A DNA stretch of 64,000 nucleotides, from NCBI RefSeq assembly GCF_002934235.1, contig NZ_PTIS01000001.1, forward strand, positions 62,001 through 126,000. Direction: 5' to 3'. Below, piece after piece: positions 1 to 8,791 of this stretch; within the stretch, counting starts at the first letter, position 1; each line of letters starts with the position of its first letter. Source of the DNA: Clostridium algidicarnis DSM 15099. Its GTDB lineage: Bacteria > Bacillota > Clostridia > Clostridiales > Clostridiaceae. The notes beneath the pieces are model-generated. The model ran no database searches and was not told the DNA's origin. It was given only the letters and a program-made list of their open reading frames with translations. The translations under genes were made by a program, and so were the position numbers.

Positions 1-1
1 T

Positions 2-586
2 AATGAAAGTAGTCCTGAGGTTGAAACCTATGCTTATGTAAATAATACAAAAATCATAGAAGAAAAGTTATTGAATTCTGAATTAGATATAGGTATTGTA
101 GAAGGTGAGATTAAGAGTTCTGACTTAATCTGTATTCCTGAGGTAGAGGATTATTTAGTTCTTGTTTGTAGTACTAAACATCCATTTGCCAGTAGAAAAG
201 AAATTAAATTAAATGAATTATCGGGTGTAGGCTTTGCCATGCGTGAAAAAGGTAGTGGAACTAGAGAACTGTTTGAAAATTATATGTCACAAAATGGAGT
301 AACTATTAAAACTAAATGGGAAAGCAATTGTCCTGGAGCTATTAAAAGGGCAGTTTTAGAAAATCAGTATTTGGCGGCTATATCTATTAGGCTTGTAGAA
401 GAAGAAATAAAAAATGGTGAAATCTATGTAATACAAAATTCAGAATGTGCATGGAATAGACACTTTAGTATTGTATATCATAAAAATAAGTTTATAAACA
501 AATCCATGGAAGATTTAATAGAGGTAGTAAAAAATTATAAACATATGGACATACTTCAAGAGGTTAAAACAGGGTGGCTTATTTAA
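2..586 (+). CDS. LysR-family transcriptional regulator, C-terminal part
   Basis: The reading frame is open from base 2 and its start lies before the window, so about 194 C-terminal residues are seen. The visible part is a LysR effector-binding domain: an opening that reads roughly PEVETYAYVNNTKIIEEKLL, then ELDIGIVEG, the typical hinge region, and a later GSGTRELFENYM segment common in clostridial members of the CysL/YwfK-like group. The DNA-binding helix-turn-helix is outside the window. The ligand cannot be inferred. The next gene is in the same direction but about 136 bases away, so co-transcription is uncertain. Confidence 0.85.
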   Translation, partial: NESSPEVETYAYVNNTKIIEEKLLNSELDIGIVEGEIKSSDLICIPEVEDYLVLVCSTKHPFASRKEIKLNELSGVGFAMREKGSGTRELFENYMSQNGVTIKTKWESNCPGAIKRAVLENQYLAAISIRLVEEEIKNGEIYVIQNSECAWNRHFSIVYHKNKFINKSMEDLIEVVKNYKHMDILQEVKTGWLI

Positions 587-722
587 TAATTCAATTAAAC
601 CTTACTTTTCTATAAGATAATTCTATTATACTTATTTCATTATGTTGGATATAATCATTTAGAGTTAGGTATATTAGCTTATATGATGGTTTGCTTTTTA
701 TAAGGGAAGGAAAGTGATTTAA

Positions 723-1778
723 TTGAAAAGGGAAGAAATGACTCCGAGAGAAAGAATGGATGCTTTTTCTAAAGGTGAAGAAATTGATCGTATACTCTGT
801 ATCCCTGATATGGGAGTTACTATGGTTCCTTTTATAGGAGTAACAGCTAGGGATTATTATCATTCGGCAAGGCTTATGGCAGATCTTGAAATAGCACTGT
901 TTAGAAGGCTTGGGCATGATAGTGTAGGAATATCTACTAGTCTTAGAGGTGTTGCTGAGGCTATGGGTTCTAAGGTTTGTTATCCTGATTATAATATTTC
1001 TTATCTATTAGAACCTATTATTAAAGCCCCGAAAGAAATTGAATCTCTTAAAGTTGCAAATCCGTTAAAAGACGGAAAGTTGCCAATATTAATAGAAGCT
1101 TTAAGACTTACTAGAGATGCACTTATAAAAGAAGTGGATGTTGGGGCTGCTATGTCTGGACCTTTTAGTGTGGCAGCTTCTTTAGTAGGGACAGAAAATT
1201 TATTAAAATGGATGATAAAATATCCTAAGAGTATTCATACACTAATGGAAATAGTAGTTGAATCTAACAATAAATATATAGAAGCAGTAGCTAATCTGGG
1301 TTTATCTATTGGATTTGCAGATCCAGTTTCATCTAATAGTCTTATAAGTCCAAAGCAATTTAGAGAGTTTTCATTACCTTATCTTCAAAAAAATGTAGAT
1401 AAGATAAAAGAAAAGACTGGTAATGCTCCAAGTATACATATATGCGGTAAGAGCCGTGGTATATGGGAAGATGTCACTAGGACAGGTATTTCTAATTTTA
1501 GTATAGATAATATAGAAGATTTAGAAGAGGCTAAAAAGGTTATGGGGGATAGAGTTATAATTACTGGAAATGTTCCACCGGTGGATGTGATTTATAAGGG
1601 GACTAAAGAAGAAATCTTTAAGTCAGTTAAGGAGTGTATTGCTAAGGGGCATGATTCTAAAAAGGGGTATATTTTAAGCACCGGATGTCAAATTCCAATG
1701 AATACACCAATTGAAAAGGTTGAAATGTTTATAGATGCAGCTAAGACTTATGGTACATATCCAATAGATTTATTTTAA
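723..1778 (+). CDS. Uroporphyrinogen decarboxylase/MtaA-family methyltransferase
   Basis: A 351-residue protein of the UroD-like superfamily. It carries the zinc-thiolate signature of corrinoid-dependent methyltransferases (MtaA/MtbA/CmuA type) rather than the decarboxylase signature: H239-x-C241 in IHICG and C322 in STGCQIP match the H-x-C...C zinc site. Family members move methyl groups between corrinoid proteins and thiols or tetrahydrofolate. No corrinoid-binding partner is next to it, so the substrate is unknown. A TTG at 723 follows a GGAAGGAAAG ribosome binding site at good spacing; an ATG at 738 is the alternative start. Confidence 0.8.
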   Translation: MKREEMTPRERMDAFSKGEEIDRILCIPDMGVTMVPFIGVTARDYYHSARLMADLEIALFRRLGHDSVGISTSLRGVAEAMGSKVCYPDYNISYLLEPIIKAPKEIESLKVANPLKDGKLPILIEALRLTRDALIKEVDVGAAMSGPFSVAASLVGTENLLKWMIKYPKSIHTLMEIVVESNNKYIEAVANLGLSIGFADPVSSNSLISPKQFREFSLPYLQKNVDKIKEKTGNAPSIHICGKSRGIWEDVTRTGISNFSIDNIEDLEEAKKVMGDRVIITGNVPPVDVIYKGTKEEIFKSVKECIAKGHDSKKGYILSTGCQIPMNTPIEKVEMFIDAAKTYGTYPIDLF

Positions 1779-1868
1779 AAAAGTAACATTTTAAAAGGTG
1801 GATATTCTTTGATGTAAAGTATAAGAAAATATATTTTACTCATAATTATGGATTATAATGTGTAAAAT

Positions 1869-1900
1869 TAAAAGTATTAACCTTTAAAGTTAATACTTTT
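1869..1900. terminator. Bidirectional intrinsic terminator
   Basis: AAAAGTATTAAC and GTTAATACTTTT form a perfect 12-bp hairpin with T-rich flanks on both strands. It lies between two convergent genes, the MtaA-like gene on + and the methyltransferase on -. Confidence 0.75.
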
Positions 1901-1924
1901 AATTATATCTATTAATATAATAGA

Positions 1925-3559
1925 TTACTTAACTCTTAGAACAAAGACATTTGGTGTAAGTCCGCCACTTTCAATCTTTATTTCATCAAGAAGTTCTAAA
2001 TGATTATTACCTGATAAATTTTGTTTAAGTAAGTTTTTTTCCACGGTATAAAGGAATACCATGCCAGTAGGCTTTACAAGTTTTGGAATCATATCTACAA
2101 ATTCACGATATAAATCTATAGTGTGATTTTTGCTTCCAACGTTAGCTTCAAAGGGCATATTACATATAATCTCGTCAAAGACATCAAAGGTTTTGTAAGA
2201 TAATATATCTTCATTTATAAGCTTTATTTTTGTATTTGAAAGTCTTGAGTTTATTTTCGAGAAATCTATAGCATCACCAAATATATCAATGCCTGTTAAA
2301 CTAGAAGTTTCCTTTAACTTAGCCCTTTCAATTAACATAGTAGAGGTCCCACAAAAAGGATCTAAAACCTTTGAATCATTTTTTAACCATTTTTCTATAG
2401 ACTTTACTACAATTGCTGCTGTAACTGGGTTTATAGAACTTGCTAAGGTGTTTTCTCTATAGTCAAATCGTGTATCTTTAAATGAATATAGTTTAATGAA
2501 TACATTGCAAAGGCTGTTTTTTTCAACTATTCTAATTTCAACTTCATAGGAAGATGGACTATTTTTAAGTTTTCCCTTTGAAAGTTCATCTAATTTTATA
2601 GATAAGCTTTTTAAAAAGTCAGATCTTTCCTTATTGTAATTTTCAGTTTTTAATTCAATTCTATAAGGAAAATAATTATCATAAGTAGATGTATTTTCAT
2701 GACAGCTATTTAAAAAGTTTATAATATTAGCTTTTAAAATTGCTGTAGCTATTATATCAGAATTAAATTCTAGCTTTTCTAAGGAATCTAAAGGGTAAAG
2801 AAGTTCATAAAAGGTTCTGCAGCTGTAGATGTTATCTAAGTCTTTTTCTTTAATAAGGATACCATCATCTACAAGCTTACCCTTAATTGACTTTTCTTTA
2901 AGCTCATTTAGAGTAACTCTAAACTCTTTATTCATTGCTGTAACTAGCATAGGAACAGCCTCTTCAAAGCCTTTAAATTTATGCTTTACGGATTTAGACA
3001 ATTTAGCTATTGCTCTTCCGAGGACAAGCTTCTCTTCATTTATATGTTTTGCATTTTTTATTAGCTCACTTTTATCGGTACAAGCTTTTTCATTTGATAT
3101 TAAACTTTCAAGTATTTTCTCTAGCTTTTCACCATCAGAAGCTTTTCCACAGTTTCCGATGGCAAGGATATATGAAGACTTTACAAATAGCTGATCTTCT
3201 TTTTCAAAAGCAGTGTATAACGAACTTAAATAGGCAGGATCAGCTAATTCACTAATGATGCCACAGGTGTTTTTTCTTGTTTTTGCATCTGGACTTTGAA
3301 GAAAGGTTTTAAGCTTTTCTTTAGAACTACCTATGTTTCTTTTAAGCATTTCTCTTGGCTTTTCTTTTTTTATAATATCTCTTATAGCAGAAAGTATTGC
3401 TCTTGGGTTTTCATCACTTAAAGCTTCATTCCATAAAAGAGGTAGTGCCAAAGTATAATCCTTTGAAAGTATAGTTATTATTTTGGCTCTCTCTTTATCC
3501 TCCGAAGTTTTTAAGTTTTCTATTAAAATTTTATAATTTGTATCTTTAATGTAACTCAC
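1925..3559 (-). CDS. HEAT-repeat / SAM-dependent RNA methyltransferase-like protein
   Basis: A 544-residue protein with two parts. The first ~330 residues are helical and contain HEAT-like repeats around residues 1-200. The C-terminal ~150 residues are a Rossmann methyltransferase: SAM motif I at about 398-407 (LDPFCGTST), an acidic motif II (GIDIF), and the catalytic-type tetrapeptide NMPF at 467-470. That N-x-P-F form is typical of the UPF0020/TrmN/RlmL group that methylates guanine N2 in RNA. No THUMP domain is evident, so the N-terminal repeats may provide substrate recognition. The RNA target is not predictable. It is monocistronic and convergent with the previous gene. Confidence 0.7.
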   Translation of the reverse strand: MSYIKDTNYKILIENLKTSEDKERAKIITILSKDYTLALPLLWNEALSDENPRAILSAIRDIIKKEKPREMLKRNIGSSKEKLKTFLQSPDAKTRKNTCGIISELADPAYLSSLYTAFEKEDQLFVKSSYILAIGNCGKASDGEKLEKILESLISNEKACTDKSELIKNAKHINEEKLVLGRAIAKLSKSVKHKFKGFEEAVPMLVTAMNKEFRVTLNELKEKSIKGKLVDDGILIKEKDLDNIYSCRTFYELLYPLDSLEKLEFNSDIIATAILKANIINFLNSCHENTSTYDNYFPYRIELKTENYNKERSDFLKSLSIKLDELSKGKLKNSPSSYEVEIRIVEKNSLCNVFIKLYSFKDTRFDYRENTLASSINPVTAAIVVKSIEKWLKNDSKVLDPFCGTSTMLIERAKLKETSSLTGIDIFGDAIDFSKINSRLSNTKIKLINEDILSYKTFDVFDEIICNMPFEANVGSKNHTIDLYREFVDMIPKLVKPTGMVFLYTVEKNLLKQNLSGNNHLELLDEIKIESGGLTPNVFVLRVK

Positions 3560-3796
3560 TCCTTGTATTTTAATGTAAAACTATTTAAAAAGATAACAGT
3601 TTAAATAGCAATATGATTAATTAGTATATTCTTAGCTCATAATTCATCTAATTATACCTTATATATTAGACTAATGAAAATATCTTTTATTAATTATTAA
3701 AAGTATAAATTCACAAAGTTCTGAAAATATGGTAAGATAAAATTATTGTGGATATTATTTTAATTGGAAAATTTAAAGATAAGAGGGGGAAGTATA

Positions 3797-5494
3797 TTGT
3801 TAAAATTCAAAGATTATAAGTACGAAAGACCAGATATGGATAAGTTAGAAAAGTCATTTAATCACTTAATAGAAGATTTTGAAAAGGCTCAAAGTATGGA
3901 AAAGCAAGATAAAATAATGAAGGAAATAAATCATTTAAGAAGTGAAGTAGACTCTATGGCACAACTAGTTGGTATAAGAAACTCTATTAATACTGTAGAT
4001 GAGTTTTATGAAAAAGAGCAAGAATTTATAGATGAATCTATGCCAATATATGAAGGAATTATATCAAATTATTATAAGGTTTTAGTAAATTCTAAATTTA
4101 AAAAGGAATTAGAAGAGAAATGGGGCAAACAATTATTTACTTTAGCACAAATGCAGCTAAAGACATTTAAACCCGAAATAATAGGTGATCTTCAAGAAGA
4201 AAACAAGCTTTCAACTGAATATGGTAAGCTTAAAGCTTCAGCTAAGATAATGTTTGAAGGAGAAGAAAGAAACTTAGCAGGACTTGATCCTTTTATACAA
4301 TCAAAGGATAGAGAAATGCGAAAGAAAGCTTACGAAGCTTCTACTAACTTTTATGTAGAAAATGAAAAAAGGTTTGATGAAATATATGATAAATTAGTTA
4401 AGGTAAGGGATAGAATAGCTAAAAAGCTAGGATATAATAATTACGTAGAGCTTGGATATATAAGAATGATGAGATCGGATTATGATTCAACTATGGTAGC
4501 AAATTATAGAAAGCAAGTACTAGATTATATAGTGCCAGTAGCAGAAGAATTAAAGAAAAGACAAGCTAAAAGATTAGGTCTTGAAAGTCTTAAATATTAT
4601 GATGAACCGTTAAAATTCTTAAGTGGAAATGCTGTACCTAAGGGAGATTCAGATTGGATTTTAAATAATGGAAGACAAATGTACAAAGAATTGTCGCCAG
4701 AAACTAATGAGTTCTTCAACTTTATGGTAGAAGGCGAACTTATGGATTTGGTAAGTAAGAAAGGTAAAGCTGGGGGAGGTTATTGCACCTTCATTGGAAA
4801 GTACAAAGCTCCATTTATATTTTCTAACTTTAATGGAACATCTGGAGATGTAGATGTACTTACTCACGAAGCTGGACATGCTTTCCAAGTTTATTCTAGT
4901 AGAGATCTTGAAGTGCCAGAATATGAATTTCCAACCTATGAAGCTGCAGAAATACATTCAATGAGTATGGAATTTATTACATGGCCTTGGATGAAGTTAT
5001 TCTTTAAAGAAGATGAACTTAAATATAAATTCACTCATTTAGGTAGTGCGCTAACATTTATACCTTATGGAGTTACAGTAGATGAATTCCAACATTTTGT
5101 GTATGAAAACCCAGCGGCCACACCAGAAGAAAGAAAAAAGGCTTGGAGAGAAATCGAAGCAAAATATTTACCAAGTAAGGACTATGAAGATAGTGAATTC
5201 CTAAATAATGGTGGATATTGGTTTAGGCAAGGACATATATTTGAGTCACCTTTCTATTATATAGACTATACATTAGCCCAGGTTTGTGCATTGCAGTTTT
5301 GGGTTAAATTTAATGAAAACAAAGAATTGGCATGGGAAGATTATTTAAGATTATGTAAAGTTGGCGGGAGCAAGTCCTTCTTAGAACTTACTAAGTATGC
5401 GAATTTAAATAATCCATTTAAAGATGGATGCATCGAAAGTGTTATAACACCAGTTAAACAGTGGTTAGATGCTGTTGATGATAGTAATATGTAG
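3797..5494 (+). CDS. Oligoendopeptidase, M3 family (PepF/Pz-peptidase type)
   Basis: A zinc metallopeptidase of the thimet oligopeptidase/PepF family, which degrades short cytosolic peptides. The HExxH zinc motif is clear in THEAGHAFQVY, and a downstream acidic helix (YEAAEIHSMSMEF) supplies the third ligand. At about 565 residues it matches the clostridial M3B group. The start is taken as TTG 3797 because it follows AGAGGGGGA at normal spacing and gives the N-terminus LKFKDYKYERPD expected of homologues; an upstream TTG at 3764 lies before that ribosome binding site. A hairpin terminator follows. Confidence 0.9.
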   Translation: MLKFKDYKYERPDMDKLEKSFNHLIEDFEKAQSMEKQDKIMKEINHLRSEVDSMAQLVGIRNSINTVDEFYEKEQEFIDESMPIYEGIISNYYKVLVNSKFKKELEEKWGKQLFTLAQMQLKTFKPEIIGDLQEENKLSTEYGKLKASAKIMFEGEERNLAGLDPFIQSKDREMRKKAYEASTNFYVENEKRFDEIYDKLVKVRDRIAKKLGYNNYVELGYIRMMRSDYDSTMVANYRKQVLDYIVPVAEELKKRQAKRLGLESLKYYDEPLKFLSGNAVPKGDSDWILNNGRQMYKELSPETNEFFNFMVEGELMDLVSKKGKAGGGYCTFIGKYKAPFIFSNFNGTSGDVDVLTHEAGHAFQVYSSRDLEVPEYEFPTYEAAEIHSMSMEFITWPWMKLFFKEDELKYKFTHLGSALTFIPYGVTVDEFQHFVYENPAATPEERKKAWREIEAKYLPSKDYEDSEFLNNGGYWFRQGHIFESPFYYIDYTLAQVCALQFWVKFNENKELAWEDYLRLCKVGGSKSFLELTKYANLNNPFKDGCIESVITPVKQWLDAVDDSNM

Positions 5495-5543
5495 TTAAAT
5501 TTAGTATTTTAAAGTGATTTAAAATAGATTCTATTAAATTATT

Positions 5544-5592
5544 AAAGTACCCTAGAACAGTAGTTAGATTAACTATTACTCTAGGGTACTTT
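5544..5592. terminator. Bidirectional intrinsic terminator
   Basis: AAAGTACCCTAGA pairs perfectly with TCTAGGGTACTTT around a 23-base loop. It separates the convergent oligopeptidase (+) and ywbE (-) genes. Confidence 0.75.
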
Positions 5593-5599
5593 ATATTAA

Positions 5600-5791
5600 T
5601 TAAAATACTTCCGTTACCCTTCCTACAATACCGTTTTCTAACATTACTTTTATCCCACGTGGATGATTTTGTGAATTTGTAAGGATTCTTTTAACAGTTC
5701 CTTCTGTAAGCTTTCCAGAGCGCTGATCTTGCTTTTGTACTACTGTTACCTTTGATCCTATCTTTATGTTATCTCTTTTAGTTCCTATCAA
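5600..5791 (-). CDS. ywbE: YwbE family protein (DUF2196)
   Basis: A 63-residue protein matching the full length of the YwbE family: an opening IKIGSKVTVVQKQDQRSGKL, then EGTVKRILTNS and the HPRGIKVMLENGIVGRV ending. It resembles a small SH3/KOW-like beta barrel. Function is unknown in the family. It is transcribed alone, divergently from arsR. Confidence 0.85.
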   Translation of the reverse strand: MIGTKRDNIKIGSKVTVVQKQDQRSGKLTEGTVKRILTNSQNHPRGIKVMLENGIVGRVTEVF

Positions 5792-5996
5792 AATATATTC
5801 TCCCTCTTTACTTTAAGTTTTGTAACATACTATACTTTCAAAGAAAAGTATTTGGTTACATTCTATAAATTATATCATAAAACTTGAATTATAGGCATAC
5901 TCTTAATTTTCAATACCACAGTAGTTATACTTTTATACACTAAAATATAAGGATAAAACATTAAAAAACAAAATATAATAATTTGTTTTTTAACTA

Positions 5997-6025
5997 TTGA
6001 CAAAGCTTTAACACTATATTACTAT
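5997..6025 (+). promoter_or_regulatory. Probable arsR promoter
   Basis: TTGACA at 5997-6002 is followed after 17 bases by TACTAT at 6020-6025. An AT-rich imperfect dyad (CATATGCTTATATAG) lies just downstream, where an ArsR/SmtB operator would be expected; the operator is inferred only from position and composition. Confidence 0.5.
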
Positions 6026-6088
6026 TTAATCATATGCTTATATAGTCACAACATTATACCTATTTGAAATAAGGGTTAGGAGATTTTT

Positions 6089-6361
6089 ATGGAAAATGAA
6101 GTTAAGATTCTTAAAGCCTTGGCCCATCCTATAAGATTAAAAATAGTGAAAAAATTATCTTTAGGGGAGCTTTGTGTATGTAAGTTAAATGAAGATGTAG
6201 AGTTTAGTCAGTCTAACTTATCTCAACACCTTAAAATTTTAAAAGAAGCTAACATTTTAAGATCTGAAAAAAGAGGCATGTGGACTCATTATAGTATTGT
6301 AGATTATAAAGTTTTAGATATTTTATCAACTTTAGAAGAATTTAAATCAAGTGATTCTTAG
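6089..6361 (+). CDS. arsR: ArsR/SmtB-family metalloregulator
   Basis: A 90-residue winged-helix repressor. ELCVC (C29, C31) in the alpha-3 region is the classic As(III)/Sb(III)-sensing motif of ArsR, and QSNLSQHLKILKEANI is the recognition helix. The ribosome binding site TTAGGAGA precedes the ATG. It sits directly upstream of the arsenite methyltransferase gene, so it probably controls it in response to arsenic. Its last codons and stop (KSSDS*) lie inside copy 1 of a dispersed repeat that starts near 6346, so insertion of the element appears to have supplied the C-terminus. Confidence 0.9.
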   Translation: MENEVKILKALAHPIRLKIVKKLSLGELCVCKLNEDVEFSQSNLSQHLKILKEANILRSEKRGMWTHYSIVDYKVLDILSTLEEFKSSDS

Positions 6362-6494
6362 ACTCATGTGGAGTTTACTTATAAGGAATACATCTCTCCA
6401 TCAAAGTCTTAGAAGAACTTATCCAGGGGCGTAGCGGCCGTCATCCCAACCTTGAAGAGGATAGGGGTGTTACGGATGGTAGCCATCGGATAAA
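6346..6494 (+). repeat. Structured dispersed repeat, copy 1 (~148 bp)
   Basis: One of three copies in the window (others at 10151-10297 minus and 49441-49589 plus). It begins ATCAAGTGATTCTTAGACTC and ends GGTAGCCATCGGATAAA. Internal pairings include CTTAGACT with AGTCTTAG, TGGAG with CTCCA, and a GATGG-TAG-CCATC end hairpin. It lies between arsR and arsM and overlaps the arsR stop codon. It has no terminal inverted repeats and no coding capacity. It could be a solo end or guide-RNA remnant of an IS200/IS605-type element, a HEARO-like RNA, or another mobile RNA element. Confidence 0.8.
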
Positions 6495-6539
6495 TACGTA
6501 TAGCCTAAACTATTCGTGATATTAAAAGGGGATTGTAAA

Positions 6540-7340
6540 ATGAGTGATATTAAAAAAATAGATGTTAGAAATTTAGTTCGTGATAGTTATAAAAAGATTG
6601 CTATATCTAATTCAAAAAAATCTGGCTGTTGTGATAGTGATGAGTTATCATTAAAAAAGTCCGCCTTAGAGATTTCTCGCAAAATAGGTTATTCTGATGA
6701 AGAGATATTAGGGGCGCCAGAGGAGACTAATATGGGACTTGGATGTGGTAATCCTCAACTAATAGCTAAGATAAAGTCAGGTGAAACCGTTATAGATCTT
6801 GGCTGTGGTGGAGGCTTTGATTGCTTTTTAGCTTCAAAAAAGGTTGGAGATAATGGATATATTATAGGGGTAGATATGACACCTGAGATGATAACTAGTG
6901 CAAGACGAAGTTGTAAAAAACACCAATATAAAAATGTAGACTTTAGATTAGGTGAAATCGAAAATCTGCCTGTGGCTGATAATATAGCAGATGTAATCAT
7001 CTCTAATTGCGTTATAAATCTATCGCCAAATAAGCAAAGGGTTTATAATGAAGCTTATAGGGTGCTAAAAGAAGGTGGCAGAGTTGCAATCTCTGATATA
7101 GTTCTTATGAAAGAATTAACATCTGAAATGAAGCAAGATGAAAAACTTTACTGTGGATGAGTTACCGGCGCATCTTCCGTGGAAGAATTAAAAGATTATT
7201 TACAAAAGGCTGGTTTTAATGACATTAATATAACTACAAAAAAGGTATCAAAAGAATATGCTGAAAAATGGGGACATAAGCTAAAGGTTGGAGAATACAT
7301 CATGGCTGCAGAAGTATCCGCTATGAAGTCAAGCAAATAG
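6540..7340 (+). CDS. arsM: Arsenite S-adenosylmethionine methyltransferase, probable selenoprotein (Sec207)
   Basis: A 266-residue ArsM if the TGA at 7158-7160 is read as selenocysteine. SAM motif VIDLGCGGG lies at ~84-92. ArsM uses three conserved arsenic-binding cysteines; here C69 (GLGCGNP) and C157 (SNCVINL) are present, and the third, normally C-x-C-V-x-G-A, reads C205-G-TGA-V-T-G-A. The frame continues past the TGA with a normal ArsM C-terminus (VEELKDYLQKAGF onward) to TAG at 7338. A hairpin with bacterial SECIS geometry follows the TGA. Without recoding the protein would stop at residue 206. ATG 6540 is chosen because AAAGGGGA precedes it; GTG 6516 is upstream of that site. It volatilises or methylates As(III); paired with arsR. 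Confidence 0.85.
7158..7190 (+). promoter_or_regulatory. In-frame UGA with SECIS-like hairpin
   Basis: The UGA (7158-7160) is followed 12 bases later by TCTTC (7173-7177), a CGTG loop (7178-7181) and GAAGA (7182-7186); a TTCC/GGAA register is also possible. The apical loop begins 17 bases after the UGA and has a G in its first two positions, which agrees with the known bacterial SECIS consensus for SelB-dependent Sec insertion. Confidence 0.6.
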
Positions 7341-7350
7341 TATAATATAA

Positions 7351-7393
7351 AAAGACTATGAATTTAGAATACATATCTAAATTCATAGTCTTT
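7351..7393. terminator. Bidirectional intrinsic terminator
   Basis: AAAGACTATGAATTTAGA pairs with TCTAAATTCATAGTCTTT (18 bp, 7-base loop), followed by a T-run on both strands. It ends arsM and the convergent DUF1002 gene. Confidence 0.85.
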
Positions 7394-7412
7394 TTAAATG
7401 TTTAATTAAATT

Positions 7413-8420
7413 TTACTTTGCTGGTACTTTTTCAATTAGATCATCTATGGTATCTTTAATTTGTGTCTTTTTAGTTTCTATATCAGCAGGTTCTATATTT
7501 TCTATTGAGTCTTTATTAAATATTCCTTTAATAAAGCTTCCAAACCTATCTAGTTGCCTGGAAATCTTTTTTAATATAGTGTTATTTTCCTGTAATATAA
7601 CTCCTGACTTTTCTAAACTTTTTGTCATTGTATCATTCAACTTAGATAAAGTGCCTTTGAGGTCTTTATAGTTTAAATCTAAATCATTTAATTTTGTTAA
7701 AAGATCTGTTATGCTTTGTTGCTGGCTTTCGGATAGCTTAACATCATATCTATCAGCAGTCTTGTCTACTATTCCTACTATCTCTTCTTTATCTTTAGGT
7801 TTTTCTTTTATAACTTCTGTTTTTGCATCATTTATTAATGAAGCAGCTTTATCTGGTCCTATTTCATTTCCTAAAGATTTAGTTACATTTATTTCATCTC
7901 TTGCTACCTCTTTATTTTCTAAAGGTAATTCCTTACCCATAGATTGTTCGAATCCCTTTAGTATACCTGCAAGTGCAGCAGTTCCTGTTACCTTATATGG
8001 AGCATCTGCTATTACCTTTGCATCGGTTATTCCAGAGGTCACAATGGCATTAGATAGCATGTTCTTATTTACTTCTGTTAAATTATTTGTGGTTACACTT
8101 ATACCCTTTCCTTTAGGCAAAACTTCTACATAACAGCTAGAAATAGAAACGCTGCCCTTAGCTACAGGCTTACTAGTATCCATACCGAGTTGCTCTCTTA
8201 TATCTTGTATAGTTACTTCCACTTCTTTAATTTCATCTTTTTCTATTTGGTTTTCTGTTACCTCAAATCTTTTTAGCATCTGAAGTCTTTGGTCATTTGT
8301 TAAATCAGCACCTAAGGTTACTATACGTTTATTTTCATCCTTTGCCCTTACGCTTACTGGAGAAAATAAACCAGTAATTATAGCACTTATCAAAAGTATA
8401 AAAATAACTTTATTTTTCAT
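7413..8420 (-). CDS. DUF1002 family exported protein (YpuA-like)
   Basis: A 335-residue protein with a signal peptide (a Lys-start, a hydrophobic FILLISAIITGLFSPVS stretch and cleavage near VRA). The mature part matches DUF1002: RIVTLGADLTNDQRLQML near the N-terminus, SSCYVEVLPKGKGISV, and the TGTAALAGILKGFEQ region. The C-terminal ~120 residues are charged and predicted coiled coil. B. subtilis YpuA is the characterised relative; function is unknown. It is expected to be secreted or surface-associated. A GAGGA ribosome binding site precedes the ATG. It is monocistronic. Confidence 0.85.
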   Translation of the reverse strand: MKNKVIFILLISAIITGLFSPVSVRAKDENKRIVTLGADLTNDQRLQMLKRFEVTENQIEKDEIKEVEVTIQDIREQLGMDTSKPVAKGSVSISSCYVEVLPKGKGISVTTNNLTEVNKNMLSNAIVTSGITDAKVIADAPYKVTGTAALAGILKGFEQSMGKELPLENKEVARDEINVTKSLGNEIGPDKAASLINDAKTEVIKEKPKDKEEIVGIVDKTADRYDVKLSESQQQSITDLLTKLNDLDLNYKDLKGTLSKLNDTMTKSLEKSGVILQENNTILKKISRQLDRFGSFIKGIFNKDSIENIEPADIETKKTQIKDTIDDLIEKVPAK

Positions 8421-8791
8421 TTAACATATCCTCGCTTTCAATAATAAGTTTGTGAATTGGAACTTTGATTTTATATAATTTTTGATGTTTAGAATAACTA
8501 AAGGTTAGTCTTATTAAGCAATTGTAACACCAGACATGTTTAATTACTCTTATTTAATTATAGCAGAAATATATTGAAAATATAGGGTATATATATAGAT
8601 ACGTTTATAAAATATAATAGTACCTCTGTAAATAACCTTTGTAATATATCTATTATTCCGTTGGATTTAGCATAGAGCTTACTTTATCTAAGTTACTATA
8701 ATATTTCATTATAAATTTAGAATTTAATCCATTATTTATGATATATTTAGTATGGGGTTAACACTATCCTTTGTTACAAGGAGGAGGCTAT
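8421..8791. other. Intergenic region, no gene seen
   Basis: A 370-base A+T-rich stretch between divergent genes. It should hold promoters for the DUF1002 gene (-) and the GNAT pseudogene (+), but no convincing -35/-10 pair, RNA or small gene stands out. Confidence 0.5.

Noticed and set aside
591-917. 108-codon minus-strand frame near the MtaA-like gene
   Set aside because: It overlaps the start of a convincing + strand gene and has no family features.
6346-6494. Repeat interpreted as a group I intron or IStron
   Set aside because: At 148 bp it is too short and lacks the conserved P/Q/R/S core elements of group I introns.
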